Shown piece by piece: positions 1 through 6,310 of a stretch of 11,806 nt of DNA; position 1 is the first letter of the stretch; each line of letters opens with the position of its first letter. Under the pieces are notes generated by a model. The model saw nothing but the letters and a program-made list of their open reading frames with translations, had not been told where the DNA came from and searched no databases. Location of the stretch: assembly GCA_913776795.1 (NCBI GenBank), contig CAJYRH010000256.1, positions 1 to 11,806 of the forward strand, written 5' to 3'. The DNA is from an uncultured Pseudorhodoferax sp. GTDB lineage: Bacteria > Pseudomonadota > Gammaproteobacteria > Burkholderiales > Burkholderiaceae. The position numbers were made by a program, and so were the translations under genes.

Positions 1-629
1 CCCCTTTCGAACCGCCAACGGAACAACGCGTTGTTGGGGAGCCGGGCCCGGATACAGCGGAACCTGTACAGGTCTGTCGGCACGATGGGCTTGCCGTGCA
101 TGCGCAGGAATTCCGGCGACGCGACGACGGCATTGCTGCGGTGCAGGCCCAGCGACAGGGACACCATGTCGCTGGGCACCAGATCGGCAGGCCGCAGGCC
201 CATGTCGAAGCCTGCCGCAACGATGTCGACCAGCCGCCCCTCCGTGACCAGATCGACATGCACTTGGGGATAGCGCCGCAGGAAGGTGAGGATGAGAGGC
301 TCCATCACCTCGCGCGCTGCCGACGCAAAGCCGTTGATGCGCAGAGTGCCGCTCGGCGTTTCCTGGAGCGACTGTGCGGCGTGCATGGCGTCGTGGATGT
401 CGGTCATGGCCGGCCCCACCCGCTCGACAAATGACCTGCCTGCATCGGTGAGGGAGACGCTGCGTGTCGTGCGGTTGAACAGGCGAATACCCAGGCGCTG
501 TTCCAGCTTGGCGATGGCATTGCTCAGTGCCGTCGTGGACATGCCGAGGTCCAGTGCCGCCGCCGTGAAGGAGCCTTTGCGCGCAACGCTCAGGACAGCA
601 TCGAGGTCGGCAAGAACAGATCGCGTCAT
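1..629 (-). CDS. LysR-type transcriptional regulator, 3' end cut by window edge
   Basis: The reverse strand is open from an ATG at 629 to the window edge (209 codons, no stop), so the C-terminus is missing. The N-terminus is a classical LysR winged helix-turn-helix at about residues 3-62: it has a GSFTAAA segment, a recognition-helix stretch [17 protein letters not shown] and then [16 protein letters not shown]. The effector-binding domain begins near residue 90 (GTLRING) and is present to about residue 209 of a usual ~300. It is transcribed divergently from the SnoaL-like/SDR genes, the usual arrangement for a LysR protein controlling its neighbours and itself, so those genes are its probable targets (inference). 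The effector is unknown. The start is preceded only by a weak GGGA close to the ATG. Confidence 0.93.
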   Translation of the reverse strand, partial: MTRSVLADLDAVLSVARKGSFTAAALDLGMSTTALSNAIAKLEQRLGIRLFNRTTRSVSLTDAGRSFVERVGPAMTDIHDAMHAAQSLQETPSGTLRINGFASAAREVMEPLILTFLRRYPQVHVDLVTEGRLVDIVAAGFDMGLRPADLVPSDMVSLSLGLHRSNAVVASPEFLRMHGKPIVPTDLYRFRCIRARLPNNALFRWRFER

Positions 630-652
630 TTTCCCGATTTTCGAAAAAGCTC

Positions 653-681
653 ATCCTATTTTGTCCCGATTGTTGTGGCAA
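653..681 (-). promoter_or_regulatory. Predicted sigma70-type promoter of the lysR gene
   Basis: Read on the minus strand: TTGCCA (681-676, five of six matches to TTGACA), a 17-bp spacer, then TAGGAT (658-653, four of six matches to TATAAT). It lies 24-52 bp upstream of the lysR ATG. Its -35 box overlaps the right arm of the inverted repeat at 667-684. This is a prediction from motif match and spacing only. Confidence 0.5.
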
Positions 682-684
682 TCG
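667..684. promoter_or_regulatory. Candidate LysR operator, CGATTG-N6-CAATCG
   Basis: A perfect 6-bp inverted repeat with a 6-bp centre. The left arm overlaps the -35 box of the rightward promoter and the right arm overlaps the -35 box of lysR. A regulator bound here could act on both promoters. LysR proteins usually bind interrupted dyads in divergent regions, which fits. No binding has been shown. Confidence 0.45.
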
Positions 685-698
685 TTCAGTCCTAAATT
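670..698 (+). promoter_or_regulatory. Predicted sigma70-type promoter of the SnoaL-like/SDR genes
   Basis: TTGTTG (670-675), a 17-bp spacer and TAAATT (693-698), about 75 bp upstream of the ATG at 773. Both boxes are imperfect, three and four matches to consensus, as is common for activator-dependent promoters. The -35 overlaps the candidate LysR operator. Confidence 0.4.
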
Positions 699-772
699 CT
701 TTCCGTCGGCTCTGCCAAAGGCCAACGCCACAGCCACAAAGGCTGTTTTTGTTCACATCACTGGAGAGTTCA

Positions 773-1102
773 ATGACTGTCGAATTGCCCAAGAGCATCG
801 AGGCCTACTTCACGGCCGACCGCGGCGGCGGCCCCGACGCGGTGGCTGCCGCCTTCACCGAGGACGGCGTCGTCAAGGATGAAGGCAAGACCCACAAGGG
901 CCGCGATGCCATCCGCCAATGGAAGGCCGGCACGACGCAGAAGTACACGTACACGATGGAGCCCTTCCTGGTGACCAATGATGACGGCAAGACCCAGGTG
1001 ACGTGCCATGTCGTCGGCGACTTTCCCGGCAGCCCGGTCGACCTGCGGTTCTTCTTCGTTCTCGAGAACGACAGGATTGCCCAGATGGAGGTGACGGTAT
1101 GA
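773..1102 (+). CDS. SnoaL-like / NTF2-fold protein, 109 aa
   Basis: A small protein of the nuclear transport factor 2/SnoaL-like superfamily, which includes polyketide cyclases, ketosteroid-isomerase-like enzymes and many uncharacterised members. Family signs are the opening helix IEAYFTA, a [19 protein letters not shown] segment at about residues 27-45 (the usual strand-turn region followed by a G-x-x-AI helix) and a C-terminal sheet with [17 protein letters not shown]. The ATG at 773 is preferred over an in-frame TTG at 749 because GGAGAG lies at 763-768. Its stop overlaps the SDR start (ATGA at 1099-1102), so the two proteins are translated together. It may act on the same small-molecule substrate as the SDR; the reaction is unknown. 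Confidence 0.85.
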   Translation: MTVELPKSIEAYFTADRGGGPDAVAAAFTEDGVVKDEGKTHKGRDAIRQWKAGTTQKYTYTMEPFLVTNDDGKTQVTCHVVGDFPGSPVDLRFFFVLENDRIAQMEVTV

Positions 1103-1878
1103 GCCCGTTTCTCACGCTGCGTGGGCGCCGGGCGCTGGTCACCGGCGGCACCTTGGGCGCAGGCGCCGCCACCGTGGCGCTGTTCCGCGAGCTGGGCGCG
1201 CAGGTGCTGACCACGGCACGCACCAAGCCTGCGGACTTCCCCGACGACGCATTCGTCGCTGCCGACCTGACCACGGAAAACGGGGTTCAAGCCGTCGTCG
1301 AAGCGGTGCATCGCCAACTCGGCGGGCTCGACATCCTGGTGAACGTTCTGGGCGGTTCTTCGGCTCCTTCGGGCGGCTTTGCCGCGCTCGACGATGCGGA
1401 GTGGGACAAGGAGTTCGCCCTGAACTTCTTTCCCGCCGTCAGGCTGGACCGTGCGCTGGTCCCCGGCATGGTCGCGCAGGGCAGGGGCGTCGTGGTCCAT
1501 GTGACCTCGATCCAGAACCGCCTGCCGCTGCCGGAAGCGACGACGGCCTACGCGTCGGCCAAGGCGGCACTCAACACCTACAGCAAGAGCCTTTCGAAAG
1601 AGGTTTCTCCCAAGGGTGTCCGGGTGGTTCGGGTGTCACCGGGCTGGATCGCAAGCCCGAACGCCAATGGCCTGGCCCTGCGCATTGCCGAGGAAGCCGG
1701 CATCGGCTACGACGAAGCGGTGCAGGTGATCATGAAGTCGCTCGGCGGCATCCCGCTGGGGCGACCCGCCGACCCGAAGGAGGTTGCCGACCTGATCGCC
1801 TTCCTGGCGTCGGACCGGGCATCGTCCATCACCGGATCAGAGCACGTGATCGACGGCGGCACCATTCCGACAACCTGA
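1099..1878 (+). CDS. Short-chain dehydrogenase/reductase (SDR) family oxidoreductase, 259 aa
   Basis: A complete classical SDR. The nucleotide-binding glycine motif is TGGTLGAG (residues 15-22). The NNAG position is altered to NVLGG (82-86), a variant I associate with one SDR subfamily. Further family marks are Asn109 in a FALNF segment, catalytic Ser137 in HVTSIQ, Tyr151 and Lys155 in YASAK, then SPGW and a C-terminal DGGT. It should oxidise or reduce a carbonyl/alcohol using NAD(P)H. The start is firm: GGAGGTG at 1087-1093, inside the end of the upstream gene, precedes the ATG by 5 nt, and a 4-bp overlap couples the genes. In-frame starts further upstream would run through the SnoaL-like gene and are not credible. 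The substrate is unknown. Confidence 0.93.
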   Translation: MSPFLTLRGRRALVTGGTLGAGAATVALFRELGAQVLTTARTKPADFPDDAFVAADLTTENGVQAVVEAVHRQLGGLDILVNVLGGSSAPSGGFAALDDAEWDKEFALNFFPAVRLDRALVPGMVAQGRGVVVHVTSIQNRLPLPEATTAYASAKAALNTYSKSLSKEVSPKGVRVVRVSPGWIASPNANGLALRIAEEAGIGYDEAVQVIMKSLGGIPLGRPADPKEVADLIAFLASDRASSITGSEHVIDGGTIPTT

Positions 1879-1900
1879 GGCGCCACGCGCTGCAGGTCCG

Positions 1901-1938
1901 TCTCGCCACGAGAGGCCACGGGCCTGGCCCTCTCGCCA
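1901..1938 (+). repeat. GC-rich hairpin with a competing smaller hairpin, between SDR and hydrolase
   Basis: CGAGAGGCCA (1909-1918) pairs with TGGCCCTCTCG (1925-1935), a 10-bp stem with one bulged C and a 6-nt loop, starting 31 nt after the SDR stop. TCTCG (1901-1905) can instead pair with CGAGA (1909-1913). TCTCGCCA occurs twice, at 1901-1908 and 1931-1938. No T-run follows, so it is not a standard intrinsic terminator. It may attenuate, process or stabilise mRNA between the SDR and hydrolase genes. Confidence 0.45.
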
Positions 1939-2003
1939 TCCGGGCGCATTCCGCGCCTCTTCCACGCTGACCGCCATCGGCAAATCCTTTCAAGGAGCTT
2001 TTC

Positions 2004-2783
2004 ATGAAAACGATCTTCAAACTGTCCGCCTGCATCGCTGCGATCGGGATCACCACCTTGGGCGTCCTGCCTGCCGCACAGGCGGCAGCGCCGGCCGAGA
2101 AGGCGACCGTCGTGCTGGTCCATGGCGCCTTCGCCGATGGTTCGAGCTGGGACGAGGTCATCCCCTCGCTGCACCAGCGCGGCCTGAAGGTGGTGTCCGT
2201 GCAGAACCCCCTGAGCTCGCTGGCCGACGATGTCGCCGCCACGCGGCGGGCACTGGATGCGCAGACCGGACCCGTGGTGCTGGTCGGCCACTCCTGGGGC
2301 GGCATGGTCATCACCGAGGTCGGCAATCATCCGCGCGTGCAGTCGCTCGTCTACGTGGCCTCGTTCGCACCGTCGGTCGGCCAGTCGATCAACGACCTGG
2401 CCAAGGACTACCCCAAGCCGAGCGGCCTGGACCACGTCGTCGTCGACAAGGAAGGCTTCGTGACCATGTCGTTCGAGGGCATCTCCAAGCACTTTGCGCA
2501 GGACGTTTCCCCCGCGAAGCACCGACTGATGACGGCCACACAGGGGCCGATCCGCGGCGCCGCCTTCGACGAGAAGGTCAGCGTAGCCGCATGGTCGACC
2601 AAGCCCTCTTGGTTCATCGTCTCGGACCAGGATCGCATGATCCAGCCGGCACTGCAGTTGGACAACGCCAAGAAGATCGCAGCCACCACCATCCGCGTGC
2701 AGGCTGGCCACGTGCCGCAACTTTCCAAGCCCAAGGACGTCATCCAGGCCATCGTCGATGCCGCCCAGCTCGGCAAAGAGTGA
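2004..2783 (+). CDS. Exported alpha/beta hydrolase, 259 aa
   Basis: An alpha/beta-hydrolase-fold protein with a probable Sec signal peptide: MKTIFK, a hydrophobic stretch to about residue 24 and an A-x-A site near residues 25-27. The mature part opens with VVLVHGAFADGSSWDEV (36-52), where HGAF forms the oxyanion-hole region. The nucleophile is Ser97 in GHSWGG, the acid is probably Asp210 in VSDQDRMI, and the base is His236 in QAGHVPQLSKP. The overall pattern resembles the esterase/salicylate-esterase-like group that includes EstC and plant PNAE-type proteins. It probably hydrolyses a small ester in the periplasm; the substrate is unknown. The start is set by AAGGAG at 1992-1997, 6 nt before the ATG. 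The 125-bp gap from the SDR allows either its own promoter or read-through. Confidence 0.92.
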   Translation: MKTIFKLSACIAAIGITTLGVLPAAQAAAPAEKATVVLVHGAFADGSSWDEVIPSLHQRGLKVVSVQNPLSSLADDVAATRRALDAQTGPVVLVGHSWGGMVITEVGNHPRVQSLVYVASFAPSVGQSINDLAKDYPKPSGLDHVVVDKEGFVTMSFEGISKHFAQDVSPAKHRLMTATQGPIRGAAFDEKVSVAAWSTKPSWFIVSDQDRMIQPALQLDNAKKIAATTIRVQAGHVPQLSKPKDVIQAIVDAAQLGKE

Positions 2784-2800
2784 CCGAGGTCTCTGGGCAA

Positions 2801-2844
2801 GGCCGGGCCAGGTGCCCGGGGAAGGCTGAGCCCTCCCCCCGGCC
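2801..2844 (+). terminator. Possible transcript-end hairpins downstream of the hydrolase
   Basis: CCGGGC (2803-2808) pairs with GCCCGG (2814-2819) around a 5-nt loop. GGGG and GGC (2818-2826) can pair with GCC and CCCC (2830-2838) downstream. GGCCGGG (2801-2807) can also pair with CCCGGCC (2838-2844) to close the whole block. It begins 18 nt after the hydrolase stop. There is no T-tract, so intrinsic termination is uncertain. Confidence 0.35.
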
Positions 2845-3451
2845 GAATGGGCAAAAAGCATTCAGGATGACTGAGCCATGGTCCGCATCAAATCCATGCG
2901 CCCCTGTGCTCAGCGCGTCGAGAACTTTGCAAGGCGGGCGTTCCGATGCCGCCCGTGTCGGTCGGGGCTGCGTCCATCCAGTTCGGACTTCGACTGCTCA
3001 GCGCGCGCGGCATTTGATGGTGCTGCCTTCGACGGTGCACGGCGCGGCACTACGCGAGCATCTGGCACCGTTGGCGTTGTCGACACCGATCGGCTCGTTC
3101 GTCGCCGGTGCGACGTACCGCCCGACATTGGAGCGACTGGGGGCGTTCCGCCGCCTGGGGAGGCGCTGCCCGAACAGTGCTTTCAGGTGTCGTCGCGTCT
3201 CACATGAGTTGAGCCCAGAACTCTGAGGTGATGTGTCAGGTTTGTCGGCCAGAGCGGCCTCGACGGCTCGGAGAGCAACGGACCGGTGCTGGCCGAGAGC
3301 GGTTTCGACCCCATCGACGTTTCGGCGCCGTTGCAGCCGTCCGGTGCTGTCGCCATGCAGCGTGGCAGCCGGTCCAAAGACAGGCCATCGATGAAGATTG
3401 CAGCCGGCGTTCAGCAAACTCCGTCGGCCCCACCCGCTACGACAGTATTGC

Positions 3452-3506
3452 CATTGCAGTGCCGCACCAGCATGGAGCGATCGGAACAACGCTCCACGCT
3501 GCAATG
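3452..3506. repeat. Nested inverted repeat
   Basis: Inner arms TGGAGCG (3473-3479) and CGCTCCA (3490-3496) are enclosed by outer arms CATTGCAG (3452-3459) and CTGCAATG (3499-3506). Both pairs are perfect, with 13 and 2 nt between inner and outer stems. It lies about 60 nt downstream of the leftward permease stop and could end or protect that transcript. No T-run is present on either strand. Confidence 0.4.
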
Positions 3507-3566
3507 CCGTGCACTCCGACGACGACTCCGCCGCGGCGTTGACCGCGCGCGTGCGACTGCGCGGCT

Positions 3567-4313
3567 CTACCCTGGGAGCACGACCCGCACCAGGAGCCCG
3601 GCCACCACGCAGACGATGAAGTTGCGCAGTAGCCGACGGAAGCGAGCCTCATCGAAACGGCCTGCGAGCCGATGGCCTGCGAAGTAGCCAGCCAGGCTAG
3701 CCGTGGTGCATGCCAACAGCGCAACGCCGCTGGCCCCCTCAGGCCATGACCCTGCGGTGAGCGACAGCTGGACGCCCTTGCCCAGGGCGAAGCACAGGTT
3801 CAGCGCGAGCAACTGCTCGAAGCGGTTCAGCTTGGCCAAGGACCCGTACAGCAGCATGAACGGAGCCCCCACATTGAGGGCCGACTCCGTCATGCCGGCC
3901 AGCACTCCGAACGCGGAAGCATGGCGTTGCATTGCCGTGGGACCCAGCGCTGCGGCTCTCGTGGCCACCCACGGCACGGCCAGACTGGCGCTCAGAAGCA
4001 CCGCAAGCAGCGCGATGGAGACCCTTTCCGGAAGGCTCACCTGCAACAGAGTACCGGCCGCCGCGCCGGCAGCGATGCCGGGAAGCAGCCCCATCTGCCT
4101 GTCCCACGCGAGGCGAGACCGCACGTTGACCACAAGCCATCCCAGCGCCATGGCCAGCAATGGAAACGCCGCAAGCGCGACGGCCACCCGGTAATCGAGG
4201 AACAGCGCGAGCAGCGGCGTCGCGATCATGGCGAAGCCGATGCCGAACAGGCCATGCATGAATCCGGCGACGGACAGAACCGCCGCTGCAGCCAACAGGT
4301 GTCCCTCGGTCAC
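3567..4313 (-). CDS. TauE/SafE-family permease, 248 aa
   Basis: A very hydrophobic protein with about eight membrane segments and the TauE/SafE (formerly DUF81) look: an N-terminal GFMHGLFGIGFAMIATPLL segment (about residues 17-35), a repeated helix pair in the second half with GMTESALNVGAPFMLLYG, and a basic loop (RFDEARFRRLL) before the last helix. Known members move sulfite, sulfonates or other organic anions, but most are uncharacterised. The start is a GTG at 4313, 3 nt after the stop of the amidohydrolase gene, with no clear ribosome binding site, so translation is probably coupled. As the last gene of the cluster it may export an anionic end product or import the substrate. Direction and cargo cannot be told from sequence. 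Confidence 0.87.
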   Translation of the reverse strand: MTEGHLLAAAAVLSVAGFMHGLFGIGFAMIATPLLALFLDYRVAVALAAFPLLAMALGWLVVNVRSRLAWDRQMGLLPGIAAGAAAGTLLQVSLPERVSIALLAVLLSASLAVPWVATRAAALGPTAMQRHASAFGVLAGMTESALNVGAPFMLLYGSLAKLNRFEQLLALNLCFALGKGVQLSLTAGSWPEGASGVALLACTTASLAGYFAGHRLAGRFDEARFRRLLRNFIVCVVAGLLVRVVLPG

Positions 4314-4316
4314 CGG

Positions 4317-5744
4317 TCAGAGCACAACGTGTTCGCGCACGCGGGCTGCCGCGTGATTCAGCCGTTCAACGGCTGCGGCCATGTCGACAGCCAGCACCCG
4401 TCCGTCCTCCACGATGGTTTTGCCATCCACCATCACCCGCTCGACGTCGTCGCCGGTGCACGACAGCACCAGGAACATGAAAGGGTCGTAGCTGGGCGCG
4501 GCCTTGAAGGTATCGGTGCGGACAAAGATGATGTCTGCCTTGCAGCCGGCCGCCAGCCGTCCGAGGTCGGGCCGGCCCAGTCCATCGGCACCGCCAACGG
4601 TGGCCATGGTGTACACGTCGAGCGAGCTCGCCACCGAGGCCGAGTGCTCCACGATGCGGCACACCGTCGCCGCCATGCGCATGTCGTTGAACATGTCGAA
4701 CGGAAACGTGTCGGTACCCAGCGACTGCCGGATGCCCAACTTGCGGTACTTCTCGATGGAGTTGATCACCCCGCCGCGCCTGGCCTTCACCCAGGGCAGG
4801 TGGACGACCGTGGTCTGCGAGTCGCGCAGTGCCGCCACCTCGTTGGCGTCCAGAGAGTCCATGTCGCCGTCGGCCGTCATGATCTGGCCATGGCCGATGA
4901 AGCAGTCCGGGCCGAGCATGCCGGTGTCAAGCATGTATTCGACGGTGGACATGCCGTACTCGGCACGGATGCGCGCGTACTCGTTGGGCGACTGGCCGGC
5001 GTGTGTGTGGATGGGAAGCTTGTGCGCATCGGCCACGCGGCGCGTCTCGCGGAGCAGCTCCGGATCGCAGGTGTCGATCTGTCCCGGGGCCAGCATGGTG
5101 TGCAAGCGCCCTTCGAACCTGCCATCCCAGCTGGTGCAGAAATCCACGCAGTCCCGGAACCGCTTGCGGCCGTTTTCCGGGTAGGCCTCATACCAGACCT
5201 TGCCGCCTGCGGCGTGGCCGTAGTGGTAGGTACGAAAGCGCGGCGCCGACCAGCACCGCAAGCCGATGCGCATGGCCGTCTTTGCGACCTCCTGGGCAAT
5301 GCAGATATCGCCGTCCCCGCCGACTTCATAGTCGTAGCCCATCTCGACGACCGTCGTGGAGCCGGTGCGGGCAAGTTCGGCGAACGCACATTCCGATGCG
5401 ATGACCTGGGCTTGGGGATCGCAGGCATGCCGCACTGCGGGCAAGGTCTTGTACAGCGTCCCGTAGTTGGTTTCCTTGGCGAGATGGGTGACGTTGGTCG
5501 ACTCCTCCAGGTAGCCCTTCGTGAAGAGCGTGTCGGTGGTGTGCAGATGGGTGTTGACGAAACCAGGCGCCACGATGCGGCCGGTGGCGTCCAGAACCCG
5601 GTCGTCCGGGCCGGGTGGCCGCGATGCGGCGGTACCGACTTCCACGATGCTGTCGTTCTCGATTACCACGACGCCGCGTGGAATGGTCTGGTGTCGTCCG
5701 TCCAGCCAGGCGATGACGGTGCCGTTCTCGATGTAGGTCCTCAT
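4317..5744 (-). CDS. Metal-dependent amidohydrolase (AtzA/TrzN-like cyclic amidine hydrolase/deaminase group), 475 aa
   Basis: An amidohydrolase-superfamily enzyme of the chlorohydrolase/deaminase type. Metal ligands are visible: HxH at His66/His68 (NTHLHTTD), His246 or His248 in PIHTHAGQS, His285 in GHGQ and Asp345 in LGTDTFPFD. The C-terminal barrel-flanking domain closes with GCKADIIFVRTDTF and VMVDGKTIVEDGRV. Length and motif spacing match s-triazine hydrolases, guanine deaminase-like and related enzymes, which displace an amino, chloro or other group from a cyclic amidine; single-metal use is usual in that group. The start is ATG at 5744 because AGGGA at 5755-5751 precedes it by 6 nt; upstream in-frame sequence overlaps the DUF1185 gene out of frame. 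It probably acts on the same N-rich substrate as the amidase. The exact substrate is unknown. Confidence 0.9.
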   Translation of the reverse strand: MRTYIENGTVIAWLDGRHQTIPRGVVVIENDSIVEVGTAASRPPGPDDRVLDATGRIVAPGFVNTHLHTTDTLFTKGYLEESTNVTHLAKETNYGTLYKTLPAVRHACDPQAQVIASECAFAELARTGSTTVVEMGYDYEVGGDGDICIAQEVAKTAMRIGLRCWSAPRFRTYHYGHAAGGKVWYEAYPENGRKRFRDCVDFCTSWDGRFEGRLHTMLAPGQIDTCDPELLRETRRVADAHKLPIHTHAGQSPNEYARIRAEYGMSTVEYMLDTGMLGPDCFIGHGQIMTADGDMDSLDANEVAALRDSQTTVVHLPWVKARRGGVINSIEKYRKLGIRQSLGTDTFPFDMFNDMRMAATVCRIVEHSASVASSLDVYTMATVGGADGLGRPDLGRLAAGCKADIIFVRTDTFKAAPSYDPFMFLVLSCTGDDVERVMVDGKTIVEDGRVLAVDMAAAVERLNHAAARVREHVVL

Positions 5745-5764
5745 GTCGTATCCCTGTTGTTGGT

Positions 5765-6310
5765 TCAGATGGCGCTGCGGCCTGCATCGATGCGCGGCGC
5801 TGGCCGGCCTCCGTCGCTGAGCGCGAGGATGAGCAGGATTTCGTCGGCACGCGGCGCGTCCTCGAAACCCACGGTCAGCGTGTCCAGTTGGTCGAAGCTC
5901 CACGCGTCGTCCTTGTGCCCCAGCGGCACGTCGACCCGCGTGCCCATGGCAGCGACCTTGGCCGTCGAGGGAATAAGCGCGGCGCCGCCACCGATCAGTG
6001 CCCGCATGGGCTTGCCCAGACGAGGATGGAGCACTGCAGCAGCATGCTCGATCTCGCCCGATGCGCCCACGATGGCCGCCTTGCCATAGGCCACCGCCGG
6101 CTGAGGCAGCAGGGCGATCGCATCGGGCAGAAAGCGCTCCACCAGCTCTGCGCCGAGAAAGGCCAGGGCCGACAGGTCGTGCGACGGCTGGCCTGTCATC
6201 GGATTGACGATGGCAACTCCCAATGCCACCCGGGTCACCGGGCGAACGGACGCTGTCTTGCCATCGGCGAACACCCGCTCGCGCAGAACCCATGTTTTGC
6301 GCGGCGTCAC
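5765..6310 (-). CDS. AA_synth / DUF1185 family protein, 181 aa
   Basis: Matches the PF06684 family (named 'amino acid synthesis', formerly DUF1185) by length and by its segments: an ERVFADG start, VTRVALGVAIVNPMTG, AVAYGKAAIVGASGEIEHAAAVLHPRLGKPMR, and the late HKDDAWSFDQLDTLTVGFEDAPRADEILL(I/V). The family name comes from structure and gene context; no reaction is established to my knowledge. The start is GTG at 6310, chosen because it overlaps the amidase stop by 4 bp and GAGG lies 7 nt upstream (6321-6318). Its position between two C-N hydrolases suggests a role in the same catabolic route rather than in biosynthesis (inference). The assignment is from memory of the family pattern. Confidence 0.82.
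   Translation of the reverse strand: MTPRKTWVLRERVFADGKTASVRPVTRVALGVAIVNPMTGQPSHDLSALAFLGAELVERFLPDAIALLPQPAVAYGKAAIVGASGEIEHAAAVLHPRLGKPMRALIGGGAALIPSTAKVAAMGTRVDVPLGHKDDAWSFDQLDTLTVGFEDAPRADEILLILALSDGGRPAPRIDAGRSAI

Larger units (their letters stand above)
2784..3566. other. Gene-free stretch between convergent genes
   Basis: About 780 bp between the hydrolase stop and the stop of the leftward permease gene. Open frames exist on both strands, as expected in GC-rich DNA, but none has a convincing ribosome binding site, a recognisable domain or a protein-like composition; most are rich in Arg, Ser, Ala and Pro. I recognise no transposase, RNA gene or phage gene. It may be decayed coding DNA, but I cannot name a parent. 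It contains the inverted repeats listed separately. Confidence 0.6.

Noticed and set aside
1707..2861. A 384-codon minus-strand frame opposite the SDR end and the hydrolase.
   Set aside because: Antisense to a hydrolase with full signal peptide and catalytic triad; a shadow.
2867..3226. A 119-codon frame downstream of the hydrolase (starts MTEPWSAS).
   Set aside because: No proper ribosome binding site, Arg/Ser/Ala-rich composition, no recognisable domain, and other frames through the same stretch are equally open.
3236..3260. Possible insertion-sequence end at TGTGTCAGGTTTGTCGG.
   Set aside because: No matching inverted partner, target-site duplication or transposase was found nearby.
2998..3504. 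A 168-codon minus-strand frame in the convergent gap.
   Set aside because: No family resemblance, Arg-rich low-complexity composition and no ribosome binding site; open frames of this length are common by chance in GC-rich DNA.
3921..6089. A very long plus-strand frame (722 codons).
   Set aside because: It is antisense to the permease, amidohydrolase and DUF1185 genes, whose motifs and ribosome binding sites are clear; the His/Arg-rich translation is a shadow.
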